Positions 33,600 through 43,102 of a stretch of 64,000 bases of DNA are shown one piece after another (the first letter of the stretch is position 1; every line of letters starts with the position of its first letter). This DNA comes from Trichobilharzia szidati. Lineage: Eukaryota > Platyhelminthes > Trematoda > Strigeidida > Schistosomatidae. A model generated the notes under the pieces. The model saw nothing but the letters and a program-made list of their open reading frames with translations. It had not been told where the DNA came from and made no database searches. The position numbers were made by a program, and so were the translations under genes. Location of the stretch: assembly GCA_944472155.2 (NCBI GenBank), contig OX235272.1, forward strand, positions 18,708,354 to 18,772,353. The letters run 5' to 3'.

Positions 33600-34690
33600 G
33601 TTTGTCTGTATCACTGCCTATCACTTCCGAGTCTGACTGCTCCAAACTTAATAGCTTTCTGTTGGACATCAGCAAGTGGTCTAAGTCAAATGGTCTTATG
33701 TTAAATCCTTCCAAATGTCAGGCAGTTAACTTTACTTTCAAGCATCGACGTGACATACATGAACTAGTTAGTTCCCATGATGCCTGTAGCATAGATGGCA
33801 CTGAAATTGAAACCAAGTCAAGCATTAAATACCTTGGATTAGTTCTTTCCTCTGACCTTTCATGGTCATCCCACATCTTATCAATCTCTAAGAAAATGTT
33901 TCGTCTTACCTTCTACATTAAAAAGTTAAGACAATCAGGTATCAACCAACCTTTAGTTCTGCAATTTTTAAACTCCTGTATTTTACCTATTGTACTCTAT
34001 TGCTCTCCATTAATCTTTCCTGGGCTTCTCAAAAAAGACTATGTCATATTACGAAGGGTATTAAATGCTGTGAGTAGGGCTTGTGGTATGCCACTGCGTG
34101 AGCTCGCCAATACTATAGTCGAGAGACACATAAATTCCTGTACAAAGTGGGCAAAGGCCGTACTGTCAGACCCCCTGCACCCCCTTTATTCACAACTATC
34201 CCCTTGTATCTCATCAGGTAGGACGAGAAGTCAATATGAGAAGTTATATGCTCGAACCACTAAGTACAAAAATTCTACAATACCGTATTTAGCCCGTATT
34301 TTATGTGATGAAGACTCTGTTAGACGTGAAACATATAAGTTACTATGTAATTAGCATAGTGAATCGACCCTTTCATTGTTCACCTTTTTGTAATTTTATG
34401 GTGTCACCCTTTCTATCGTTTAATTATAACTTTGCTATTTTTATTTTAGTTATTATTACTATAATTTTATACTTTATGCATATTTTTCTCCGTATTGCAT
34501 ACAGTAATTTGCTAAATAGCTGCTATAACAACGTTTTGTTATTATTATTATGTAATGTTTATTTATTTTTTTATTTTTTGTTGTCGTTTTTGAGTAAATT
34601 AGATGCAATATTGTACTGAATGCTGAAAATTCCTTGCTGTATCATTAGTACTGTTTTTGGAATAAAGCAAATTATTATTATTATTAAAAA
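33600..34690 (+). mobile_element. CR1-B copy, from just after YADD to 3' end
   Basis: The coding part is intact (next entry). The 3' UTR is rich in T and ATT and ends at GGAATAAAGCAAATT(ATT)n at about 34660-34690. It is head-to-head with the previous copy. Both are truncated within a few codons of the catalytic aspartates. Confidence 0.87.
33602..34354 (+). CDS. CR1-B C-terminal domain, 250 codons uninterrupted
   Basis: The open frame starts right after the YADD position (SVSLPITSESDCSKLNSFLL). It goes through LNPSKCQAVNFTF (about residues 37-49), KYLGLVLSSDLSWSSH (about 77-92), RLTFYIKKLRQSG, LPIVLYCSPLIFPGLLKKDY and the natural C-terminus ILCDEDSVRRETYKLLCN. It has no stops or shifts, unlike most copies, so it is young or recently inserted. 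It lacks all catalytic RT motifs, so no enzyme is expected from it. Confidence 0.83.
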   Translation: MSVSLPITSESDCSKLNSFLLDISKWSKSNGLMLNPSKCQAVNFTFKHRRDIHELVSSHDACSIDGTEIETKSSIKYLGLVLSSDLSWSSHILSISKKMFRLTFYIKKLRQSGINQPLVLQFLNSCILPIVLYCSPLIFPGLLKKDYVILRRVLNAVSRACGMPLRELANTIVERHINSCTKWAKAVLSDPLHPLYSQLSPCISSGRTRSQYEKLYARTTKYKNSTIPYLARILCDEDSVRRETYKLLCN

Positions 34691-34886
34691 ATATATTCAC
34701 TGAGATTTACGAAGAAGTATTCCGTTAACGAGAATTAGTTTGAACGGTTTGATGAATTATTTTCGTGTGTGGATAGAATTCGTATCATTCATATGACAGG
34801 CAAGATTCTGAAATGGTTAAGAAAGTGTGTAGTTTAGGTGGACAGTTTCGGTGTTGTTATCTTCTGTTAACTGGATGGCTTAACTG

Positions 34887-35882
34887 AGAAGACAAGTAGT
34901 TCAGCGAAGAGTCTCTTTTCAGCGGCGAATTCATTTCCATAGCTGTACAATCGCAAATATATATGGTTGTTTTGTATGTGTGTGTACATTAAATTTGTCA
35001 AACGAAAATACAATTAGTAAGTTCAGATGAATTGGATGTTGATATAAGAGAGTAGTGTAACGAAAGTGATGAGTTGTCACAAACGATTGTTAAATAAGAG
35101 TTACGTAATAACATGAATAGTTTGATGAAAGAGTTGTACTCAGGGTGTACATGGAAACAAAATATACGGAATTACACAAGGGTTTTAAGTAGAAAAATAA
35201 GCATACAAACAAAAGTTAAGTCAAATCAACACAGTTGTTACCATGGGAGTAGAAGTGGTTGAATAATTTTCTTTTGTATGCACAGTTCTGGTTCCTCTAG
35301 CTTAATGGCTAGGGCTTCTGTGATGCAAAGAAGACGGAATCGTACTGTCTTTGGAAGGTTGTTTTTCACTTTGTAGATTACTTTGAAGGAGGCGTTTGTT
35401 GAGATGGAATGACCAGTGTTGACGAGGTGTTCTATTATTGCACTCCTTATGCAGCCATTACTTCCTTTCTGTAGCCACACTGGATAGTGTTCTTTGACCC
35501 TTTTTGACAGGATACGCGTTGAACGACCGATGCACCTGGCTCCACAGCAACAGGTGAACTGATATATACACATAGAAGTGGTCAGGTGCGGGATCTTGTC
35601 TTTTGGGCTTCTGCAGATCAGCGGGCAACTAGAGAACACTACTCTCAATGTTGCCGCAAAGAAAGTTCTTCTTAAAGAGGTGGAGATTCTCCTTCTAAGG
35701 ACGTCACTGAGTAGGTCTCCTTTGAAGTCGAGGTTCATATAAAGTATCTTTTTTGGCACAGATGCTGTTTCTTGCTTTTGGATTTTTTGTTTGATGTTTT
35801 TGTCTACGAATCTTGATGGGTAACCGTTTTGTATGAAGGTTTCTTTCAGGAAGTTTAGTTCTTCTTTCATGGTATCAGAGCT
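34887..35882 (-). mobile_element. PLE-1b copy, GIY-YIG half and 3' end
   Basis: The minus strand has the linker and GIY-YIG frame (35870-35238), a 3' UTR and the terminus at 34887-34960 (complement of GTACAGCTATGG...GAATTCGCCG...CTTCGCTGAAC). It is truncated upstream at CSSDTMKEELNF, and an inverted copy of its own UTR follows at once. Confidence 0.86.
35238..35870 (-). CDS. PLE-1b GIY-YIG endonuclease domain with linker, 210 codons
   Basis: The linker ETFIQNGYPSRFVDKNIKQK is followed by KILYMNLDFKGDLLSDVLRR. The GIY-YIG core is CIYQFTCCCGARCIGRSTRI (about residues 99-118; the YIG Tyr is Cys here), the helix SKRVKEHYP, and the C-terminus LCIQKKIIQPLLLPW with its native stop. There are no internal stops. 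The Tyr-to-Cys change in the second strand would be expected to weaken catalysis. The RT is absent, so it is a 5'-truncated copy. Confidence 0.82.
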   Translation of the reverse strand: MKEELNFLKETFIQNGYPSRFVDKNIKQKIQKQETASVPKKILYMNLDFKGDLLSDVLRRRISTSLRRTFFAATLRVVFSSCPLICRSPKDKIPHLTTSMCIYQFTCCCGARCIGRSTRILSKRVKEHYPVWLQKGSNGCIRSAIIEHLVNTGHSISTNASFKVIYKVKNNLPKTVRFRLLCITEALAIKLEEPELCIQKKIIQPLLLPW

Positions 35883-35902
35883 GCAGACGCATCTGCAGCT
35901 CT
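35877..35902. repeat. 11-bp perfect palindrome at a PLE inversion hinge
   Basis: AGAGCTGCAGA-CGCA-TCTGCAGCTCT. It lies exactly where the minus-strand PLE-1b coding meets the plus-strand inverted 3' UTR arm. Confidence 0.9.
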
Positions 35903-36178
35903 CTTATATCAACATTCACTTTACCTGAACTTAATAATTGTAATTTCGTTTTATTACGTAACTCTTATTTAACAATCGTTTGTGACAACTCACCACTCTT
36001 GTTACTACCCTCTTATATCAACATCCAATTCATCTGAACTTACTAATTGTATTTTTGTTTGACAAATTTAATGTACACACACATACAAAACAACCATATG
36101 TATATTTGCGATTGTACAGCTATGAAAATGAATTCGCCGTTGAAAAGAGACTCTTCGCTGAACTACTTGTCTTCTGTC
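35899..36178 (+). mobile_element. inverted PLE-1b 3' UTR/terminus arm
   Basis: A plus-strand copy of the 34887-35105 region, ending in GATTGTACAGCTATGAAAAT and CTTCGCTGAACTACTTGTC. Within it a roughly 50-bp block beginning CTCTTATATCAACAT occurs twice, at 35899 and 36010, a partial tandem duplication. Confidence 0.83.
36110..36162 (+). ncRNA. PLE-1b terminal hammerhead-like fold
   Basis: CAGC/GCTG outer stem, GTT-GAAA box 2 and an AAGA-GAC-TCTT hairpin followed by C. Box 1 is degraded (CTATGAA). Confidence 0.4.
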
Positions 36179-36239
36179 TATTAATGTTCAAATGGGAATT
36201 TTTCATGAATTAACTGAGAAGTTTTCATTGTCTTTCCAG

Positions 36240-36420
36240 GCAACATCTTCAATGTTAACTTTTCAATTAAACCATCAGTGATTTTATTAATTTGGGGATT
36301 TGTTGATTTAACACCTGATACACTGAAGATGTCTTTCTATAGTCGAGAAATATCATCTCCAACTGCTGTAGTCATTGTCCTGAGTTCAGATGAAAATAAA
36401 GTGACTTTGGCTTGTATAAT
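36240..36420 (+). CDS. candidate internal exon of a host gene
   Basis: A clean 3' splice site (CATTGTCTTTCCAG) precedes 36240 and a strong 5' splice site (GTAAGTATCT) starts at 36421. The 181 bp between is open in one frame for 59 codons, entering with two bases of a split codon. The peptide includes LLIWGFVDLTPDTLKMSFYS and SPTAVVIVLSSDENKVTLAC. The latter half weakly resembles the DHHA1-type domain of alanyl-tRNA-synthetase-like proteins. That resemblance is from memory and tentative. It is the only stretch not explained by repeats that has both splice signals and an open frame. Confidence 0.45.
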
Positions 36421-36547
36421 GTAAGTATCTCATTGAAAGCTGTGCCTTTTAACGATGTCAACTCACTGAATGCCCTACATGATAACTGTGATAGGTGAAT
36501 ATTCACTGCCTATCCTGAAAAAACAGAATGATTTTTGAATTGAACTT

Positions 36548-37248
36548 ATTATTTATTCAATCTGAAAGAAACAACCTCTTTTACCTACCAACCTACCTGG
36601 GAAGCATCGTTTCAACTACAGCAGGAACTGACGAGGATATCAAAGCAAGAATCGGAAAAGCAAGACAAGCTTTCACTTCTCTCAATTCTGTGTGGTGGTC
36701 AACAACTCTCAGCATCAAAAATAAGATCCGGATTTTCAACTCCAATGTGAAATTAGTCAGTGCTACTATACGGATGGATCAGAGACTTGCACTGAGCGTC
36801 ATAAAGAGCATCTCAAACAAACTACAGACCTTCATTAACAGCTAGCTGTCTTCGCTCAATACCACTCAAGATCAGATGGTCGGCCAGAAAAGATCAGCAA
36901 CAGAGAGGGATCTCTGGCAATGAGCGAACCAACTCAGCAGGAACCGATTGTGAAACAAATAGGCAGGAAGAAATGGAGATGGATGATGGCTGGCCATACT
37001 CTGAGGAAACAAACCATCAAGTGACATCACTAGACAAGCCATTGCTCGAGTGTAACCCGAAAGGGAAGTGGCGAGTTGGTCGTCAGTGCGAGGGTGGGTG
37101 ACTTGGAGGAGGTGATGTGAAGAGGAGATGAAAGCGTGTGGGCAGACTTGGAGTCAGGTGAATACTGTAGCAGAGAACCGAACGCAATGTAGACGCATGA
37201 ATGAAGCACTATGTTCCTCTAGGAATTAAAGCAAACAATAATAATAAT
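36548..37248 (+). mobile_element. RTE-A2 copy, thumb region to 3' end
   Basis: SERNNLFYLPTYLGSIVSTT, then GTDEDIKARIGKARQAF, then LSIKNKIRIFNSNVK and SNKLQTFINS, followed by frameshifts and the A2 tail with (AAT)n at about 37239-37248. This copy keeps the YLGSIVSTTAGTDEDI segment in one frame, showing the ancestral reading there. Confidence 0.82.
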
Positions 37249-39153
37249 AGTAAGTTTACGCGATTATATCCAAAGATAATACTGTCATGATTCGTCTTTG
37301 AAATTCATAAAGTTAAAAATCATTTATGTTTCTGGTTCGTCATCCTGCTAAATTGACTCAAGAACACGAAAACACAGATAATTAGGCAAAAAAATTAGTA
37401 AATTTAGGGAACGAGTGAAGTTCGGATGGAAACTTAGATCTTAAAAAAAGAGTTTAGTTTAGTGTTATTTGCTTGGAGTCAATCGAAAAGAAGGCCTGAA
37501 CCTGCTTGTGCTATTCGGCACTTATCAGCAAGGATTTTCTGCAATTTCAAAGGAAATGAGGTCCTTCCAACCCACGTCACTCAGTCAGAGACTTTATTAG
37601 GGAACTATTTGGGCTGACGATTTACCTCCTGTAGAATTGTAATCGATATATATTGGCTTATCACTAGAGTATAATCAGTGTCATGTTTTTGTGTTTCTTC
37701 TGAATAAAATTCCGTCAGTGAAATATAGCAAGGTAATCACAAAGTTTGGTAACTCGCCGTCATATTGTACTTCAAATTGACGTTAGGTGGTTGGAGGCAG
37801 CTAGCAGATAGCCCCGGAAATTAATATATAACATATTTCTTTCTTTTGAACTTAAAATGTTTCCAGTTGGTAGGATAGATCATAACTGTTGAATGAACAG
37901 CGACACGGTGTCTACTCGCATAACAGCACAATGAAATTCTCAGTGCTTGGAGTAAGTCTGAAACCTGATCAGCAGTCTAGTCTGTTGTCTAAACCACTTG
38001 AGGAATGTGTAGACAATTCACAGATAGCTGATCGGAATTCAATTTTTGTATTGAAGCTTCAATTAGCATTCTGTTTCTTTGACGTAAGTTCATTGAACTC
38101 AAGCTATTTCAGGCAGAATTAATAAAATAAAGAGTACACTGCTTAGTGATGAAATGTTGGGTATCCTTTAACATCACATCTTCGGGATAAGTCAAAAATG
38201 ACTACTGTCATATTAGACTACAGGTTTTCTTCACCTATTCTATGATATAATCGATTGTTTAACCTATACAAGTGTATAAAGATGGCTGTGTTTGTACTGT
38301 TGAGACTGCTTTACATATATTAGTCAACATTTTAAAATAATTGTTTCTAATTAACTAAATCTCCTCAAATAAGTAGCATATTTCATTCTTCAGTAGATGG
38401 CTGACTGTCATTGACGCACACTTCGTTAGTACTGGCTTCACAGGTTTGTATAACTGCCATTTACTCTAACTCGGATGATACAAACATACATTTACAACAT
38501 TTGTTTGGAGTCTGGGGAACACTAGTCCCTTTCAATAAACAAAACGTTGCTAATTCTTTTATTTCAGCCCTACAGCTGGAGTTAATGCTGACGTGTTTAG
38601 GAAAATTTTCCAACGTTAAAAATGTCATTTAAAGTTGTTTCTACAGCAAACATTCAACATTCAATGAATGAAGTTCCTCATTGGATATAAATTTAATAAA
38701 TTGGTTGGGCTAACGGAAACGACTACCTGTTATATAGCATGAGCATTAATAATTTTCACAATTTATTGTAATGTTTTGTAAATGTTCTCGACGGAGTGCT
38801 TATGTTTTGGAATCTCAGAGTGATTAACATTAATGTTCTACGAAGCTTGCAATGAAGGTAGACTGGCCTCAGGATATTGAACCAACGAGTTAGTTGGAAC
38901 GTAATATCTGTAATCTTACGTAATACTTCTCTAAACGAGCGATGTTAGCATTGGTAGGAATAAACCGAAAGATTAAGGCAATAGCACCACTGCGTATTTC
39001 TTGGTTGGATTCCTCGAGATGTAGGAATATAATAATTTGAAAGCTATAATGACATGGACCATTACTGATCACAGCAACGCAAGTAGATCCTCGTTTTATC
39101 TCCTTCAAAATCTTTGACTTCTTGATAACCTTCACTCAGTTATTCCCAGCCTT
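37249..39153. other. unassigned region, possible intron
   Basis: 1.9 kb without a recognised element. Open frames at 37889-38122 (+), 38411-38632 (+) and 38890-39135 (-, KVIKKSKILKEIKRGSTCVA) have no homology I can name, and none is bounded by a convincing pair of splice sites. Composition is like the rest of the window. Confidence 0.35.
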
Positions 39154-39982
39154 AATAATAATAATTTGCTTTATTCCAAAACAGTACTTGTGATACAGAA
39201 TGGAATTCTCAGCATTTTACTACAGTATTGCATCCAGTTAGTACATTATCAATAAATAGAATTCTACATAGATTATGGGTAGTCTCAGTTCATTATGACA
39301 ACAACATATTGGCATGTCGGTAGCGAAGCCAAAATTGAACAGTGTTTGAAGGTGTTAGAAAAGTAGGTGCATCATATTTACTGGCGTAAGCTGAAGAAAG
39401 AAACAAAGCAGCACATAACGGAAAGAAAGAAAAGAGAGAGAGAGAAAGGGAACTGAAAGAAAGAAAATGTTGTACCTATAAATGATATGAGTTGGAAATA
39501 CGAGGTCCAGTTGTTCTACTGACTATTTAATGAATTATAGGTATCACACCTAATGCTTTCTTTATCGCACAGAACACAAGCTAAGTAGGGTATGGTTGAG
39601 TTTTTGTACTTGCTAGTGCAAGCATATAGTTTTCTATATAGGCTTCTGGTTTTGCCTGATGAGATAGATGCAAGGGGAGAGTTGTGAGTGAAGATGGTGG
39701 TGTGAGTTAGATAAAATGGATTTGGCCCACTTTTCACATGAGTCCATGTGCCTGTCAACCAGAATATTAACAAGCTGGTTAAGTGGCACGTTGCTTACCC
39801 TGCTGACAACCTTTAACATCCTGCGTAATATGATGTTATAGTCTTTCTTCAGTAGCCCGGGAAAAGCTAAGGGGAACAATAGAGAATAATAGGCAGAATG
39901 CGAGAGTTAACGAATTGTAGCAGTAAGGGTTGTGTTACACCGGAATGTTTTAACTTCTTGATGTAGAAGGTAAGACGGAATT
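39154..39982 (-). mobile_element. CR1-B copy, C-terminal coding and 3' end
   Basis: The minus strand reads from about FRLTFYIKK (39982) to CDKESIRCDTYNSLNSQ (39516), with a shift in SPCI/SSGKTRS caused by a GATAGAT duplication near 39664. The UTR and (ATT)n end at 39154. Same subfamily as 3.1-3.9 kb. Confidence 0.84.
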
Positions 39983-40706
39983 ATAGTAATAATAAAGTTT
40001 CACTGGGGAATCATAATTATTCCTCACTGAAACTTTATTCTATTTCATTTCTTTTGATGGGCAGTTGTACCAAAATGTTCTAAATAGTTTCCGTTTTGTA
40101 AATATACTGATTTGACTTTGTTATTTGATTTGATTACCAGTCTCACACTTTGTCATGTTTTATGACTAACGAAATGAGTAATACTTTTTAAATAACTTCC
40201 TGTTTATCTATCTAATTTCAGCATGATGAGAAACTATGATAACTGAACTAGACATTTTTTTTCTTACAGGCGAAGTCATACGCGAACAGACCACACGCTT
40301 GACACCTTAGTACAATCGTCCTTTTGTTGTAGATTAGGTGACTGAAAAGGTATGTGACTTATAAATGAAACCCATTGCTTACGATTTCTGACGGTATGAA
40401 GTAGATGACACGTCAAGTTACTTCAGTGAGATCGTTCATTATTATTAGCACATGTATACTAGGTCGCAAAAATGTAAACTTTCAAGTTAAGCTTGAAAAA
40501 AGTGAGTTACAATTCTAAATGATCAAGTATAGAATAGTTGAATAGAAGCCTGTCTGGTTTGACCTTTCAGGGTTGTGGTTATAAATGAGAAATTGGTTTA
40601 AATTTGGTTATGAATGAGTCAAGTTGAAGATTTCATCGATCAGGAAAGGATTTTAAGAATATCTTTATTGACGGCTGATACACACAGGTGTGATGACCTA
40701 AGTATG
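39983..40706. other. unassigned spacer up to the assembly gap
   Basis: Apart from the inverted repeat, nothing recognised. Confidence 0.4.
39991..40039. repeat. imperfect 21-bp inverted repeat
   Basis: AATAAAGTTTCACTGGGGAA / TTCCTCACTGAAACTTTATT with a short AT-rich loop, 19 of 21 positions pairing. It sits right at the truncated 5' end of the CR1-B copy. Confidence 0.75.
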
Positions 40707-41206
40707 NNNNNNNNNNNNNNNNNNNNNNNNNNNNNNNNNNNNNNNNNNNNNNNNNNNNNNNNNNNNNNNNNNNNNNNNNNNNNNNNNNNNNNNNNNNNNN
40801 NNNNNNNNNNNNNNNNNNNNNNNNNNNNNNNNNNNNNNNNNNNNNNNNNNNNNNNNNNNNNNNNNNNNNNNNNNNNNNNNNNNNNNNNNNNNNNNNNNNN
40901 NNNNNNNNNNNNNNNNNNNNNNNNNNNNNNNNNNNNNNNNNNNNNNNNNNNNNNNNNNNNNNNNNNNNNNNNNNNNNNNNNNNNNNNNNNNNNNNNNNNN
41001 NNNNNNNNNNNNNNNNNNNNNNNNNNNNNNNNNNNNNNNNNNNNNNNNNNNNNNNNNNNNNNNNNNNNNNNNNNNNNNNNNNNNNNNNNNNNNNNNNNNN
41101 NNNNNNNNNNNNNNNNNNNNNNNNNNNNNNNNNNNNNNNNNNNNNNNNNNNNNNNNNNNNNNNNNNNNNNNNNNNNNNNNNNNNNNNNNNNNNNNNNNNN
41201 NNNNNN
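40707..41206. other. assembly gap of exactly 500 N
   Basis: Undetermined bases. The round length suggests a placeholder of unknown true size. Open frames spanning it are artefacts. Confidence 0.99.
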
Positions 41207-41520
41207 CACGGCAGCAGAAAGCGCGGTCGTTGTTAATCCGGGCCACGGCCGATCCGGCATGATATTTCTTGGATTTGTTGTGTTCATGGGTTTGGATTGA
41301 TGAATGATGGCGACTAAGTCCAGCCCCCACTGATACCGTCGCCAATGTATCAGTAGGTTGTGAGGTTTGAAAAATTTCGTTGGCGTCCGCTGCTACTGTC
41401 AACGGAGCTACTCAAGGAGCGGTGTGACGACCCAAGTTATCTTCTACTGATACCGTCGCCACAGTCATACCAGTAGAAGTCCGGTTAAGCTGACGGTCAG
41501 CCTCGGGATCAAGCAAAAAA
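41207..41520. other. GC-richer segment with paired hairpins, possibly LTR-like
   Basis: This segment is richer in GC than its surroundings. It carries the repeated 16-mer ACTGATACCGTCGCCA at 41329 and 41447. Each copy sits in a perfect short hairpin with different arms (ACTGATAC/GTATCAGT at 41329-41354; CTTCTACTG/CAGTAGAAG at 41441-41479). TGTGACGACCCAAG at 41423 looks like the start of some Ty3/gypsy LTRs, but no gag-pol, PBS or second LTR is visible. Confidence 0.35.
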
Positions 41521-41606
41521 ATGGAGAAAACCAGCAGAACAGTAAAAGTGATAGTCTCAAAGCTGATCGAAAATTATAAACAAAATCACCACTAGGAATA
41601 TTATAT

Positions 41607-42080
41607 TATTATTGTTCCCTTGGATTCCAAGTGGGACACAGGGCTGCAACAGCATGTCAATACTTTTTCCCATCCTCTGTGGTCCCCTTCAGCGGGTTCG
41701 ACAATTGCCCATATTCTATAATTTCCCCTTCACACGACCTCGGACCACTATCCAACTTGTCGCTTTCAATTCGGGTTTTGCTTGAGTGACGGTTGTTGCG
41801 CGCAATTTTATACAGCTGTCTCCTTCGCGTGCGTCCTATCCATCTTAATTTTATCTGGAATATATGTGAGCAATAGGTTTTTGGTTGATTTGTCACCAGA
41901 GTTTCCTGGTGCTAATTCTTTCTGGACATCTAGTCTTTAGTATGGAGCCAGTAGAGACATCTATTGATAAAAGTCTTCAGTAGCCGGTTGAAAATACTTT
42001 CCGTAACGTGTGAAATTGCTGACCTATATAGAAGAACCGGCTTAACACTGGTGTTGAAATAACACTAGGAAGGAAGTGAG
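41607..42080 (-). mobile_element. RTE-A3 copy, decayed 3' part
   Basis: It starts with (ATT)n, then TTGTTCCCTTGGATTCCAAG (complement of the A tail), and continues through C-terminal and thumb blocks (GTCTTCAGTAGCCGGTTG, GGTGTTGAAAT) to about 42080. Many stops. Confidence 0.68.
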
Positions 42081-42091
42081 TAATAATTAAT

Positions 42092-42843
42092 ATTTTGATG
42101 CCGTTTGGGTTTCAAGCGGAACATGAGAATTCAACGAGAACATCTCTATTTTATTCTGTTATCGGGAGTCTCATTTACCTGGCTCTACGAGTAACCGAAA
42201 ACCCTCATCTCATCCCCGCATGATTTCCTGGATGGTATCCTCAGAATCACGGCCAACTCGTCGTTATCCATTCACGTTCCAATAGAGCAATGGCCTGGTG
42301 CACGAAGTCAATCAACAGTCTCCTCAACGTGTATCCAATCCATCGCCATTTATTTCTGCATATTTGCTAGATTACAGGTTTTTAGTTGTTCTTCAGTGAC
42401 ACAGCGGTCGAGTTCTCGCCAACCACGTAGGTAGTCCGGGGTTCGATCCCCGGCCACAGACGCACTCCTTCACCTCGCTAAGCCAATAGTAAGACTGGTA
42501 AAGTGGAAAACTCGGGCATGAGGCTATCAAGCCCATTCTGTAAAAACAATCAATCACCACTGCCACAGAAACTTCAAGCCTCTAGCTCAAAGGCGCCCTA
42601 TGTTCCACTGGGAACGTAAAGGAAAGGGTTCGTCCCCAGAGTTACTTGTTGCTTATCCTTTCAAGTTGGCCAACCATCTGATATTCAGTATCAAGTCATC
42701 AAAAGCAGTTATTGATGTAATTCTGTATTAGCCTGTTGCTAATGCTTTCCTTGTAGGGCAAACCAAGTTTTTGAAGAGCATAGAATTAGTGACTGACTGA
42801 CTCACTTGACTTTAATGTCGAAAATTCGAATCTCCTTCCTTAT
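42092..42843 (-). mobile_element. RTE-A3 copy split by a SINE
   Basis: A second decayed A3 copy in the same orientation, beginning at CCGTTTGGGTTTCAAGCGG. The block up to 42393 is followed by the SINE (42394-42626). The RTE sequence resumes at CCAGAGTTACTTG and continues to 42843. The join lies in the same place where A1 copies read TTGTTCCCATAGTTACTTG uninterrupted. Confidence 0.7.
42394..42626 (+). mobile_element. tRNA-Gly SINE with RTE-type 3' tail
   Basis: The head at 42394-42460 reads AGTGACACAGCGGTCGAGTT, then TCTCGCCAACCACGTAGG, then GTCCGGGGTTCGATCCCCGG, with a canonical B box. A body follows (CCAATAGTAAGACTGG, GGGCATGAGGCTATC, AACTTCAAGCC). The last segment, CCTATGTTCCACTGGGAACG plus TAAAGGAA, is nearly the 3' end of RTE-A. 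Other copies lie at 21.8/22.85 kb and 63.2 kb. Transcription by pol III is expected from the head; mobilisation by the RTE is inferred from the shared tail. Confidence 0.8.
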
Positions 42844-43047
42844 AACAATAATAATAATAATCTACTTTATTCCAAAAATGGTACTTATAATACAGAATGG
42901 AATTCTCAGCATTTGTCACAGTATTGCATCTGATTTTCTCAAAATATATATAAAAATTAAAAATTAAAACAAAATTAATCGGAGGAATTTGTCCACATTT
43001 ACGACCTTAAGTCAAATATATTCGAAGCATGAATTGAGATTATTAGG

Positions 43048-43102
<55 letters not shown>

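Noticed and set aside
37889..38122. Small host protein on the plus strand
   Set aside because: The frame is short, candidate splice sites around it give stops in all frames, and nothing in the peptide is recognisable.
40614..41402. Three long open frames across the N gap
   Set aside because: They exist only because undetermined bases cannot contain stop codons.
41423..41520. LTR retrotransposon
   Set aside because: TGTGACGACCC is suggestive only; no second LTR, primer-binding site or gag-pol was found outside the gap.
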